In this document: positions 26,897-35,711 of the stretch, piece by piece
How positions within the stretch are numbered: the stretch's first letter is position 1
Layout of the letters: the number at the start of each line of letters is the position of its first letter
Assembly: GCA_039029275.1 (NCBI GenBank)
Contig: JBCCGL010000004.1
Span: 248,001-312,000, forward strand
Length of the DNA stretch: 64,000 nt
Direction of reading: 5' to 3'
DNA from: JBCCGL01 sp039029275
GTDB lineage: Bacteria; Pseudomonadota; Gammaproteobacteria; JBCCGL01
Notes under the pieces: generated by a model
What the model was told of the DNA's origin: nothing
The model's database searches: none
What the model saw: only the letters and a program-made list of their open reading frames with translations
Made by a program: the position numbers and the translations under genes

Positions 26897-26987
26897 CACT
26901 CTTTTGTGTTCTCCATGAGTTAAAGCAAGCGACCCATTTGCCGTTACCAATTGCAGAATTTTTGTACTCGGCAGGCATGGGACAAAA

Positions 26988-29135
26988 GTGGGATACCTAA
27001 AGCTAAAACTCTCGATAAAGACAATTCTCGCCGGCATGATGCTGGCAATTCTGGCGTCGGTGCTGATACTCGGCGGCACAGCACTTATGACCGGTACCCG
27101 GGTCGGCGGCGCGGGCGATAAACTCAGCAAGGCGGCGTTTATCGAATCGTTAAACACCGAACTTGTTGTTTTACTTAATACGATGAGTTCGCGCCAACTC
27201 ACTATTTTGTCAGCGAAGTTCACCGAGGAATTGCAAAGCATCACCTCACACGATGAGATTGCTAACCGTCTCAATAACTCGCTGACCGCATTAAAAGACG
27301 CAGCGGACACCGAAGAGCTCAACGCTGCCGTCGACCAACTCATTCCTTTGGTTACTTCATTCATCAACGCCGATCAGGCACTGGAGGGGCAAACGCACAC
27401 CTTGCTTGCTTTGAATGAAAAAACGATCGATCTGACTCGCATCGTCCAGGAAAACACCGCAAAAGTAGTTTCTAACACCGCGAGCATGGTCAGCGGAATC
27501 GCTACCGAAGTTGAAGCACAGCACAGTGAACTAAAAACCGCAATGAACGATACCGCCGCATTTTCCGACCCGCAAAAACTGGCGGGCGTCAGAGAAATTT
27601 TGCAGCGCTTGCTGTTGAGTAACAAGGCCGAGCAACAAAAAGCGGGATATGAAATTCGAACCAACGTTACGAGACTGGCGGGCATCGCCAATACGATCAG
27701 TCAGCTGAACGACGTTAACGAGCTAAAGAAACTCATCGAGACCGATGCAAAAACAACGCGTGCAGATATTAAAAAGTCACTGGACTTTTTAACCCAAAGC
27801 GCGCTGTTCAGTCCTGCTTTGCGAAAATCGCTTACGCCAATGGTTGACGCCTACAAGCAGTTGAATGAAGTGACATTTGAGGGAGACAACTCCGTTCGTG
27901 CACTTCGAATTTCGTATCTGCAGGCGCTTACCGAGCGTCAGACATTACTGGAGAAAGCGGCTGGCTTGTCGGTGCAAATCACAAAAGAACTTTCACTGGT
28001 GAAAGAAATTATCCTGGGCGCGATCAGTGACGCTGAGAATCAAACCGGTTCGATCATCAGTCAAAGCACGGTCACCGTTTTGGTCGTGGGATGTGCAATT
28101 GCAGCGATAGTCCTGGCGCTGGGCTTTCTTGTCGTGCAGCGCGTCATCCGCCCGTTGGATGCGGTTGTATCGGCCATGGCTGACGTTGCCGAAGGGGAAG
28201 GCGACTTGACCAAACGAATCGACAGCACTGGGGTTTCCGAGCTTGCGGCACTCTCGAATCGATTCAATACGTTTGTTCAAAAAATGCAATCGATTGTGCA
28301 ACAAATACAACAGACCGTGCACAGCATGTCAGACGCAGTGGAACACAGTACAAAAAGCGCAGCACAAACCGACCAAAGCACCGCAACGCAGCAGGACCAA
28401 ATCAAGCAACTGGCCGGCACAGTAACGAATATTGTCGGCGCAATCGACGGCGTGTCTACTAATGCCGGCAACGCAGCGAAAGCCGCCGAAAAGGCAGACA
28501 AAGACGCGAAATATGGCAACGAAGTTGTCGAGAGCACCGTAAGTGCAATCGAGTTGCTCGCAAGCAAAGTCGGCTCGGCTGCCGGCGTGATGGAAGAGCT
28601 AGCAGTCGACACAAACGAAGTGGGTCAAGTTCTCGATGTTATTCAGGGCATCGCCGAGCAAACTAACCTGCTTGCCCTTAATGCGGCAATCGAAGCCGCA
28701 CGGGCAGGCGATCAGGGTCGCGGCTTTGCTGTCGTCGCCGACGAAGTCCGCACGCTGGCGAGCCGAACGCAAAATTCTACCGAGGAGATACGAAAAATAA
28801 TCGAACGATTGCAACAAGGCTCGTCCAAAACTTCAGCCGCGATGAGCGAAGGCAATGACCAGGCGCAGGCGAGCGTGCAACAAGCCAAAGAGGCGATGAC
28901 CTCACTCACGGAAATCACCGATGCTGTCAATACAATTTTGGAAATGAATCAGCAAATCGCCAACAGCGCGGAAAAGCAGCTCAACTCGGTAAACGAAATC
29001 AACCATAACGTAAGTGGCATCAACAACGTTGCTATGGAGACATCGAATCGCTCACGCCAGGCAGTTGAGTTCAATCAACAGCTCTCGTCACTCGCGACAA
29101 CGATCAATAGTCTGGTTTCGCAGTTTAAGGTTTAG
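26988..29135 (+). CDS. Methyl-accepting chemotaxis protein
   Basis: A 715-residue chemoreceptor. One transmembrane helix near residues 9-31 and a second near 355-380 bound a long, mostly helical periplasmic domain (about 320 residues, larger than the usual four-helix bundle, possibly a helical bimodular type). A HAMP domain and a signalling domain follow, with the hairpin tip EQTNLLALNAAIEAARAGD intact. No C-terminal CheR-binding pentapeptide is visible. Start is GTG 26988. Its position after the TmpAB-like pair suggests, but does not show, that it senses a related compound. Confidence 0.9.
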   Translation: MGYLKLKLSIKTILAGMMLAILASVLILGGTALMTGTRVGGAGDKLSKAAFIESLNTELVVLLNTMSSRQLTILSAKFTEELQSITSHDEIANRLNNSLTALKDAADTEELNAAVDQLIPLVTSFINADQALEGQTHTLLALNEKTIDLTRIVQENTAKVVSNTASMVSGIATEVEAQHSELKTAMNDTAAFSDPQKLAGVREILQRLLLSNKAEQQKAGYEIRTNVTRLAGIANTISQLNDVNELKKLIETDAKTTRADIKKSLDFLTQSALFSPALRKSLTPMVDAYKQLNEVTFEGDNSVRALRISYLQALTERQTLLEKAAGLSVQITKELSLVKEIILGAISDAENQTGSIISQSTVTVLVVGCAIAAIVLALGFLVVQRVIRPLDAVVSAMADVAEGEGDLTKRIDSTGVSELAALSNRFNTFVQKMQSIVQQIQQTVHSMSDAVEHSTKSAAQTDQSTATQQDQIKQLAGTVTNIVGAIDGVSTNAGNAAKAAEKADKDAKYGNEVVESTVSAIELLASKVGSAAGVMEELAVDTNEVGQVLDVIQGIAEQTNLLALNAAIEAARAGDQGRGFAVVADEVRTLASRTQNSTEEIRKIIERLQQGSSKTSAAMSEGNDQAQASVQQAKEAMTSLTEITDAVNTILEMNQQIANSAEKQLNSVNEINHNVSGINNVAMETSNRSRQAVEFNQQLSSLATTINSLVSQFKV

Positions 29136-29277
29136 CACTGCAGTCATCGAGGCCATCCGGAGGCGCGAACGTCTTTTTTTTAATGAGCAATTGCTGCAGT
29201 AAAAATTCTGCGTCGCTTTGACTCCGAGTCACGGGGTTTGGTGTTACATTAGGCAAACCACTTCCGGATGTTTTCGC

Positions 29278-30231
29278 ATGCTTAAAATCGTGTTCCCCGA
29301 CGCGGACAGCAACACACTAAAAGCGCAAGCCGAGCAACTCGACAGACTGCGAGAGTTTGCGTCGCTGGATGTGTTTGACAGCAAACCAGCTTCAGACGAG
29401 GAATTCGCAGAACGAATAAAAAACGCGGACGGCGTACTCGTCGACTGGGATCTGCCAAGTGACGTTATGCGCAACGCAAAAATTCTGCGCGTCGTTTCGT
29501 TTTCCGGCACCGGCGTCGCGCAGTTTGTTGATTTGCCGCAGGCCAGAGAACGTGGCATCGCGGTGTGCAACTGCCCGGGTTATGCGAGCAATACGGTCGC
29601 CGAACACGCTTTGGCTCTGCTGTTTGCGGTCGCGCGTGAGATTCCAAGACTGGACAAGTCACTCAGAGGCGGCACGTGGGATCAATCGCAAAAAGGTATC
29701 GAAATGCGCGAAAAAACGATTGGGCTGATTGGCTTTGGTGGCATCGGGCAGGCGTTCGCTGCGATGTGCCAGGCCCTGGGCATGCGTGTACTGGTGTGGA
29801 CTCGAAACGTGTCGGTCGAACGCGCGCGCGAACACAAGGTCGAATTTGTCTCGCTGGACCAGCTCTACGAGCAATGCGACATCATCTCACTTCACGCCGC
29901 GTTTAACACCGATACGGAAAACATGATCGACGCAGCCGCATTCGAAAAAATGAATGACGGAACAATCCTGATCAACACCGCGCGCGCGGAGTTGATCCAC
30001 GAGCAGGCGTGTATCGATGCGCTGAATAGCGGAAAACTGCACGGTGCGGGATTCGATGTGTTTTGGGAAGAACCCTTGCCGGCAGATCACGCCTTAGTCG
30101 CAATGGACAACGTGGTTATCACGCCGCACATCGCCTACAACACGCAGGTGTCGGTCGACAAACTTTATGAGATCGCGGTGGATAATCTGGTGCAGTTTTT
30201 TAACGGTACACCGATTAATGTTGTGGACTGA
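29278..30231 (+). CDS. D-isomer-specific 2-hydroxyacid dehydrogenase
   Basis: An NAD(P)-dependent dehydrogenase of 317 residues, the normal length. The Rossmann motif is GLIGFGGIGQAF, and the catalytic triad is recognisable as Arg in INTARAELI, Glu in WEEPLP and His in TPHIAYNT. The reaction is reversible reduction of a 2-keto acid (for example glyoxylate/hydroxypyruvate or phosphoglycerate type); the exact substrate is unclear. ATG 29278 is the conserved start; a longer frame to 29218 is unsupported. It is convergent with the 2OG oxygenase gene. Confidence 0.9.
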   Translation: MLKIVFPDADSNTLKAQAEQLDRLREFASLDVFDSKPASDEEFAERIKNADGVLVDWDLPSDVMRNAKILRVVSFSGTGVAQFVDLPQARERGIAVCNCPGYASNTVAEHALALLFAVAREIPRLDKSLRGGTWDQSQKGIEMREKTIGLIGFGGIGQAFAAMCQALGMRVLVWTRNVSVERAREHKVEFVSLDQLYEQCDIISLHAAFNTDTENMIDAAAFEKMNDGTILINTARAELIHEQACIDALNSGKLHGAGFDVFWEEPLPADHALVAMDNVVITPHIAYNTQVSVDKLYEIAVDNLVQFFNGTPINVVD

Positions 30232-30246
30232 CATCGTCGACCAAGT

Positions 30247-31203
30247 TCACAAGATTCCTGCAACAGGAAACGCCCGCCTCCACGAATCTCGCTGATACTC
30301 GCCGTAGCGATACGGTGCAAAATCATTATCAGTTTCGCCGACAACCGGCTCGATCAAGGCATCGCTATTCGGATTCACAAATAATGGAATCGAGTAGCGA
30401 TCACCGCCGCTGCGATTGACCACGCGATGCGGCGTGGCGGCAAAGTAACCATTTGTCCATATCTGCATGGTCTGCCCGAGATTGATGACAAACGTGTCCT
30501 CGATCGGGGGAGCGCCGACCCACTCGCCGGACTTGTTTTGGATTTCCAAACCGCCGGATTCATCCTGCCACAAAATCGTAAAGCCGCCGGAGTCGGTGTG
30601 CGGCAACACGCCGATGTTGTACTGATCGCGCGGATTTTCCTGCGGCGGGTAGTGGTTGATTTTCAGCCGTGAATTCGGATTGTCGAATCGCTTGACGAAA
30701 TAGTTTTCCGGCAACTGCAGCGCCAGCGCAAACGCGCGCATCAAGGTATCGGCCAACTGTTCAGTCTCGACGAAATAGCGAGTCATTGCGGGTTTTAAAT
30801 TCGGGCGGTCGTCCGGCCATTGATTCGAACCGGCCAACGGATCATCGCCAGAGCGTTCGCACTCGTGGCCGATCCAGAATCCCTCCTGTCGATTAGTCGC
30901 GGCGTTTTCCTCGCCCTCATAACTTTTGTAATCGAGGGGCAAGTACCCGCGCATCTTTGAATCGATTTTAGTGCGCAGTTTGTCGTGCGTTGGCAAGGCA
31001 AAAAATCGCTCGGATTCGATGCACAAATTTTCCAGCGATTGCTTGGAGACGCTGTGATTCTTGACGTAGAAAAAACCCACGTCGCGACACGCGGCTTCAA
31101 TCTGTTTGATGGTTTTGTCAGCGCCGGTGAGTTTCTGCAGCGGCGCAATATCAATGACCGGGACTTCAGAAAAATCCAGTGTTCGCGATTGCGGAAGACT
31201 CAT
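30247..31203 (-). CDS. Isopenicillin N synthase-like 2-oxoglutarate/Fe(II) oxygenase
   Basis: A 318-residue non-heme iron oxygenase of the IPNS/2OG-FeII family. The N-terminal DIOX_N-like part begins VPVIDIAPL. The iron-binding HTDSGGFTILWQD, the distal histidine in ATPHRVV and the RYSIPLF arginine for 2-oxoglutarate are present. It presumably hydroxylates or oxidises a small metabolite. Its ATG overlaps the stop of the upstream M81 gene, so the two are translationally coupled and probably act on the same compound. Confidence 0.88.
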   Translation of the reverse strand: MSLPQSRTLDFSEVPVIDIAPLQKLTGADKTIKQIEAACRDVGFFYVKNHSVSKQSLENLCIESERFFALPTHDKLRTKIDSKMRGYLPLDYKSYEGEENAATNRQEGFWIGHECERSGDDPLAGSNQWPDDRPNLKPAMTRYFVETEQLADTLMRAFALALQLPENYFVKRFDNPNSRLKINHYPPQENPRDQYNIGVLPHTDSGGFTILWQDESGGLEIQNKSGEWVGAPPIEDTFVINLGQTMQIWTNGYFAATPHRVVNRSGGDRYSIPLFVNPNSDALIEPVVGETDNDFAPYRYGEYQRDSWRRAFPVAGIL

Positions 31204-32789
31204 GCCGTCAGTTTGAACTCGGGGCCAAGCGGCGCGAGGCGAATCCCCTCGCGCAATTTTTTGTAAGGCAAATCGGTGGAGCGGCCGGGATTTGCGCCGG
31301 GCGCGATGACAACCAGCACCTGCGATGCAATCGGCTCAAAGTCCGCGCGAAAATGCACCGAGCTTTTTACGCCAAGAATTTTTTGTTCGGTCGGCTCGAC
31401 GCCGAGGTGGCGAAACACGGCGAGGTCGAGGCATTGAAACCGCACCGAACTGACCAGCACGCGCACGTCGCAATCAGCCACGACGCGCAGCAATGCCATC
31501 GGCCCGAGCTGCGCCTTGCTGCCACCGTACATCTCACCGGTGCACACAAAATCACCGTCGCCGAGAGCTTCGACCACAAACTCGCCGTCGATTGCCTGCA
31601 CGCCGGGAAAGTCGATGACCGCACCGATGCCCGTGTTGATCGTTGCGCCCTGCCCGGCCTCGTGCGCCAGCGCGGAGGCAGCGGGATCGTGCAACACACC
31701 AACGACGGCACCGCGCGCGCCTTGTCTGACCAGTTCGGCGATCAACCCGGTGGTGCATGAGGTACCGCCCGCGCCGGGGTTGTCCTGCGTGTCTGCAAGC
31801 ACAACCGGCCGCACTTCGACAGGCTCAGTGTGAACGGAATCTTTATTGCTTTCCGTTCGCCCTGAGCGGTGCGCGTGGCGAACAGTCGAAGGGTTATGCG
31901 CAGCCATCGCACGCTTTACCGCCTCATCCGGATCGAGCAATTCGGAAACAAAGTCCGGCTCCGCGGTCATCACTTGTTTGAATAAATCATCAAGGCGCGC
32001 CTCCACCGCGGCCTGATCCTCGCCATAGGCGACCAGCGCCGCGCCGCATTCGGCAATATCCGACGGCGGAAACCCGGTGGCGAAGTCCACGCTGGAAACG
32101 CCCTCTGCGGGCACCTCGACGGCGTCATAAATCGATTTGCACGGATCGTAAAACGTGCACTGCGATGTCAGCGGAAACAAAAACGGAATTTTGCGCATGC
32201 CTTTGGCCAACGGTTTTGTGGCCAGAAGATCGGCCAACAGATCGCACGCACGCGCCCCGGTCTCGGCCATATCCAGATGCGGGTAGGTGCGGAAGATTGT
32301 CATCGCGTTGCAGTATTCCAGCATCGCATCGGTGACGTTGGCGTGCAGGTCGAGGCTGATAACAAGCGGAATATCCTTGCCGACAATCTCGCGTACGCGA
32401 CGCAGCAATTCGCCCTCGCCGTCATCGACGTGCTCCACCACCATCGCGCCGTGCAGGTCGAGGTAAACGGCGTCGAACGGGCCGTTGTCGCGAATCGACT
32501 CGCAGATCAGCCCGCCGATACGCTCGTAGGCATCCTCGGTCACGTAGCTGCTGGGTTCGGCGGCGGCCCAGACGATTGGATGTAAATCCCAGCTATGCCT
32601 GCGCGACGCCTCGATAAAACCCGGCAGGGGAATGTTCAGGCCATCCATCTGCTCGACGATATCGGCGCCCAGTGTCATGCCCGGCCAGGCGTCCGGCCGC
32701 ACGAAATCGGCGTAGTGCGCCTGATGCGGCGAAAACGTGTTGGTCTCGTGCTGCCATCCGGCAACGGCGACACGTAATGGCTTGCTCAC
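31200..32789 (-). CDS. M81 family metallopeptidase (microcystinase C, MlrC-like) with inserted palindromic element
   Basis: A 529-residue MlrC/M81 protein. Zinc-site-like motifs WQHETNTFSP near the N-terminus, LDLHGAM and SLDLHANV are present, as are the C-terminal ADTQDNPGAGG and ANPGRSTDLPYKK-like segments. MlrC hydrolyses linear microcystin peptides, but most M81 proteins occur in bacteria with other amide substrates. Between RAMAA and PVVLADTQDNPG about 28 residues are encoded by a palindromic element (31814-31891) that keeps the frame. The gene is coupled to the downstream oxygenase gene. Confidence 0.88.
   Translation of the reverse strand: MSKPLRVAVAGWQHETNTFSPHQAHYADFVRPDAWPGMTLGADIVEQMDGLNIPLPGFIEASRRHSWDLHPIVWAAAEPSSYVTEDAYERIGGLICESIRDNGPFDAVYLDLHGAMVVEHVDDGEGELLRRVREIVGKDIPLVISLDLHANVTDAMLEYCNAMTIFRTYPHLDMAETGARACDLLADLLATKPLAKGMRKIPFLFPLTSQCTFYDPCKSIYDAVEVPAEGVSSVDFATGFPPSDIAECGAALVAYGEDQAAVEARLDDLFKQVMTAEPDFVSELLDPDEAVKRAMAAHNPSTVRHAHRSGRTESNKDSVHTEPVEVRPVVLADTQDNPGAGGTSCTTGLIAELVRQGARGAVVGVLHDPAASALAHEAGQGATINTGIGAVIDFPGVQAIDGEFVVEALGDGDFVCTGEMYGGSKAQLGPMALLRVVADCDVRVLVSSVRFQCLDLAVFRHLGVEPTEQKILGVKSSVHFRADFEPIASQVLVVIAPGANPGRSTDLPYKKLREGIRLAPLGPEFKLTA
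31814..31891. repeat. REP-like palindromic element inserted in frame in the M81 gene
   Basis: CTTCGACAGGCTCAGTGTGAACGGAA (31814-31839, shown in two blocks: CTTCGACAGGCTCAG and TGTGAACGGAA) is an imperfect inverted repeat of TTCCGTTCGCCCTGAGC...AGTCGAAG (31851-31891) around a 10-11-nt loop. This CTTCGAC..CTCAG..GAACGG palindrome is a widespread type of short repeat in bacterial genomes. Its translation, ending HTEPVEVRP, lies where M81 proteins normally have no insert. Confidence 0.8.
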
Positions 32790-32894
32790 GGCAATCTTTC
32801 CAGCGGGATCAGAGGGCTAAAGGTGACCGATTCGTGGGGTCGATGCAAGCGGCATGTGGCGATACATTGGAGTGCAGCGTGCGGGGATTTCCAC

Positions 32895-32900
32895 TATAAT
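32895..32900 (+). promoter_or_regulatory. -10 box of the tRNA-Thr promoter
   Basis: A perfect TATAAT lies 17 bp before the tRNA 5' end and is followed by a GC-rich discriminator (CCCGCCGCC), the pattern of stringently controlled stable RNA promoters. No good -35 box at ideal spacing is seen; TTGGAG at 32867 is too far. Confidence 0.6.
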
Positions 32901-32917
32901 CCCGCCGCCTTTCCAGT

Positions 32918-32990
32918 GCCGGAGTAGCTCAGTCGGTAGAGCAGTTCACTCGTAATGAAAAGGTCGGGGGTTCGATTCCTCTCTCCGGCA
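32918..32990 (+). tRNA. tRNA-Thr (anticodon CGT)
   Basis: A 73-nt cloverleaf without encoded CCA. Acceptor arms GCCGGAG / CTCCGGC pair perfectly; D arm GCTC...GAGC; anticodon loop CTCGTAA gives CGT at 34-36; T arm with TTCGATT. One mismatch sits at pair 27-43. The 3' end is the integration site of the following mobile element. Confidence 0.95.
32972..32987 (+). other. attL: left direct repeat of the integrated element
   Basis: The 16 bases TCGATTCCTCTCTCCG, within the T arm and acceptor 3' half of tRNA-Thr, recur exactly at 45892-45907. This is the usual form of a tRNA att core for a tyrosine integrase of the DUF4102 type. Confidence 0.85.
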
Positions 32991-33164
32991 TATCTAGATT
33001 GTTCCAAGTAGTTCGCAAAAGTTCAAAAATCATCTGGAAACGTCGATTTAAAGCCATTTTATCGTTCCGTACGGTTCCAGATCGTTCGTTTACATCCCGC
33101 AAATTAGCTGTATGATGTGTTGGTATCTTGACTTTCAGCTAAGCCACTCAGGAAATACCAACAC

Positions 33165-34394
33165 GTGCCGCTCTCTGACGCGAAGGTAAAAAACGCAAAA
33201 CCAAAGGACAAAGCATACAAGCTTGCCGACAGTGGAGGCTTGTACCTCCAGGTTACTCCCAGCGGTGGGAAGCTATGGCGCGTTGCGTACCGATACAACC
33301 GGAAACAACGGACTCATGCGATTGGTAAATACCCAATCTTTTCTCTTTTAGAGGCGCGGGAAGCTAGGGACGGTCTGAAGAAGCTTCTGGCGTTAGGCGA
33401 AGACCCTGCGTTAGTTAAGAAACTCGAAAAAGCCGCGAAGATCGAGCAGACTGAAAATACGTTCAAGGCAGTGACTATTGAGTGGCATACTGCGAGAAAG
33501 CATCGCTGGTCAAAAAGCCATGCCGAGAGAAACCTTGGTATGTGCTCAAACAACTTATTTCCGTTCCTTGGCGATCTGCCAATTGGGTCGATTACCGCCC
33601 CCCTCCTACTAAAATGTCTCCGTAAGGTTGAGGCGCGCGGATCGTTGTATTCCGCTCACAGAACGTTGCAGCTTTCAGGACAAGTGTTTGCGTATGCAAT
33701 AGCCACCGGGCGCGCTGATCGCAATCCGGCTCATGATCTAAAAGGCGCACTTCCACCTGCTTCTTCTAACCACCTAGCTGCGATTACAGAACCTGAAGAA
33801 GTAGGAAAGCTTTTAATCGCACTAGACCAATACAAAGGGACCGAAGTGGTTAGGGCAGCATTAAAGCTAGCCCCCTTGTTTTTCGTTCGTCCTGGCGAGT
33901 TGAGGCACGCCGAGTGGAATGAGATCGACTGGAAAAACGCAGAATGGCGGATTCCCGCTGAGAAAATGAAAATGCGTGAACCGCACATTGTTCCGCTTTG
34001 CACGCAAGCAATTGAAGTGCTTGAAAACCTGCATCCGATCACCCAACGAAGTAAATACGTTTTTCCATCGGAACGATCAGCGAAAAGACCGATGAGTGAG
34101 AATGCCGTGCTTTACGCAATGCGGAATATGGGCATAGACAACAAAACAATGACTGGTCATGGTTTTAGGGCAATGGCGCGTACAATTCTTGATGAAGTAC
34201 TGGGAGTCCGCCCTGACTTTATTGAGCATCAGCTAGCTCACGCTGTTAGAGATGCGAATGGACGAGCATACAACCGGACAAGCCATCTACCAGCGCGGAA
34301 AAAGATGATGCAGCAATGGGCAGACTACTTAGATACCTTGCGCGTGCAAGCGCTAAACGGAAATGTAATACCTATCAACCAGAAAACGAGTTAA
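33165..34394 (+). CDS. int: Tyrosine-type integrase (DUF4102 / P4-like)
   Basis: A 409-residue site-specific recombinase. An N-terminal DUF4102 arm-binding domain (LSDAKVKNAKPKDKAYKLAD, GGLYLQVTPSGGKLW) is followed by a core-binding SAM-like domain and the catalytic domain. The catalytic residues are visible: Arg in FVRPGELRHAEW, HxxR in HGFRAMAR, a later His in EHQLAH and the nucleophile Tyr in RAYNRTSH. It starts at GTG 33165, 175 bp after tRNA-Thr, whose 3' end is the att site. The 32991-33164 gap is AT-rich with several GTTCC repeats that could be integrase arm sites. Confidence 0.95.
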   Translation: MPLSDAKVKNAKPKDKAYKLADSGGLYLQVTPSGGKLWRVAYRYNRKQRTHAIGKYPIFSLLEAREARDGLKKLLALGEDPALVKKLEKAAKIEQTENTFKAVTIEWHTARKHRWSKSHAERNLGMCSNNLFPFLGDLPIGSITAPLLLKCLRKVEARGSLYSAHRTLQLSGQVFAYAIATGRADRNPAHDLKGALPPASSNHLAAITEPEEVGKLLIALDQYKGTEVVRAALKLAPLFFVRPGELRHAEWNEIDWKNAEWRIPAEKMKMREPHIVPLCTQAIEVLENLHPITQRSKYVFPSERSAKRPMSENAVLYAMRNMGIDNKTMTGHGFRAMARTILDEVLGVRPDFIEHQLAHAVRDANGRAYNRTSHLPARKKMMQQWADYLDTLRVQALNGNVIPINQKTS

Positions 34395-34403
34395 ACCAAA
34401 CAT

Positions 34404-34465
34404 ACCAAACCTAGACCGACGGGTCGAAAGGGCGGAAACCTTCGCCGCCTTGGTTTGGTGTTTTT
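34404..34465 (+). terminator. Putative terminator after the integrase gene
   Basis: ACCAAACC (34404-34411) pairs with GGTTTGGT (34452-34459), followed by GTTTTT. The 40-nt loop holds a smaller GC-rich hairpin (AAGGGCGG ... CGCCGCCTT). Large loop, so moderate confidence. Confidence 0.5.
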
Positions 34466-34492
34466 GCAGAAGGAAGCACGGGAAGGTGTGTA

Positions 34493-35308
34493 GTGGACTC
34501 TAAGCTTTTTTCTCTAAAGGAATGGATTACCACCGAACAAGCAGCGAATTTTTTGTGTGAGAAATTAAGCGCACCAGTAACTCGTGAAGATGTCCTCCAA
34601 TTCGGAGTTGATGACAAACTCACTTTGTCCGTGTACTTCCCTAACAACACTCCAAGCATCAGATTCGCATGTAGACATTCAGAGGCCGATCCTATATTCG
34701 AACAATCTTACGATATACAGGAATCTGAGCAATTCATATTCGAATACGAACTTAAGATCTCAGTTTTATGGGGAATTTATGATCTGCCTATGCTCGGCGG
34801 TGAGTTCCTAGAGGTGTGTAGGGCTGTACACAATTTGAAGCGTTCGGAAATTGATACTCATTGTAACGGTGGAATTCACCTAGTTGACGATAAACGATGC
34901 CATTACCAGCTGAGAACAATTGAGCGGCCCGAACGTGAAATTCCAGATCTTCAAGCTCATCAAGTGATTAACTCATATTATCCAGCTCATCGATTCCCAG
35001 AGGGAATCCAATATGTGGTCAGAACCAGCGCAATTTCAGATTTTGTTGCAAATATATCTGAGTCAAACGCAAACAAATCAAAGACATCAAATGTCGGTAT
35101 CGAACGACAGTGCAAGCAATGGCTAATCTCCCTAATGGAAGATGATGCAGAAAAGAAAAAATCAAAAGAGGAATACAGGGTTGAAGCCAAGGCTACGTGG
35201 CCTAAACTTGGTGAACGAGCCTTCGGGCGAGCTTGGCAGAACGCCATCAATGAAACTAACAATACAAAATGGTCAACCAGTGGGCGACCCAAAGGAAAAA
35301 AATCATAA
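34493..35308 (+). CDS. Hypothetical island protein
   Basis: A 271-residue soluble protein of no recognised family. The N-terminus (SLKEWITTEQAANFLCEKL) looks like a helix-turn-helix-like segment as often seen in island-borne regulatory proteins. The C-terminus is Lys-rich, with RVEAKATWPKLGERAFGRAW, a segment that resembles island proteins encoded near AlpA and integrase. It starts at GTG 34493 after AAGG. It lies between the integrase and AlpA genes and is AT-rich. Function cannot be stated. Confidence 0.7.
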   Translation: MDSKLFSLKEWITTEQAANFLCEKLSAPVTREDVLQFGVDDKLTLSVYFPNNTPSIRFACRHSEADPIFEQSYDIQESEQFIFEYELKISVLWGIYDLPMLGGEFLEVCRAVHNLKRSEIDTHCNGGIHLVDDKRCHYQLRTIERPEREIPDLQAHQVINSYYPAHRFPEGIQYVVRTSAISDFVANISESNANKSKTSNVGIERQCKQWLISLMEDDAEKKKSKEEYRVEAKATWPKLGERAFGRAWQNAINETNNTKWSTSGRPKGKKS

Positions 35309-35485
35309 CACCTATTTTGATCTACTCAGAAAACTGTGAACACTCACGTGAAAATATTCAATATTTTTAAAGTGTTACAAATAAATTAAATACAATCACT
35401 ACGCGAATTTAATCGTGACACCTATTTAAATTCAGGAATTCCTCCAAAAATGCTTCGCACTACTTTGTAGAGACGGAGCGAACGT

Positions 35486-35704
35486 TTGAACACACAATTA
35501 TCACCTGAAACGGTAGACCGTATTTTGCTTTTACCTGAGGTAATGCACCTAACCGGCAAAGGTAAAACAGCAATTTACGCCGACATGAAAGAAGGTCGGT
35601 TCCCAGCGCAGATTCAAATTGGAAAAAGATCAGTAGGTTGGCTGTCAACAGAGATCGAAGCTTGGATCGTTGCACGTGCTGCAGCTCGAAACATCACAGG
35701 CTAA
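35486..35704 (+). CDS. AlpA-family regulator / excisionase
   Basis: A 72-residue MerR-like winged helix protein with the AlpA pattern (ILLLPEVMHLTGKGKTAIYADMKEGRFP, IGKRSVGWLSTEIEAW). AlpA proteins activate or direct excision of P4-like and PICI-like elements. It starts at TTG 35486 with GGAG upstream. The stop is 7 bp before ATG of the RepA-like gene, so they form one operon with the next two genes. Confidence 0.9.
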   Translation: MNTQLSPETVDRILLLPEVMHLTGKGKTAIYADMKEGRFPAQIQIGKRSVGWLSTEIEAWIVARAAARNITG

Positions 35705-35711
35705 GCGCACC

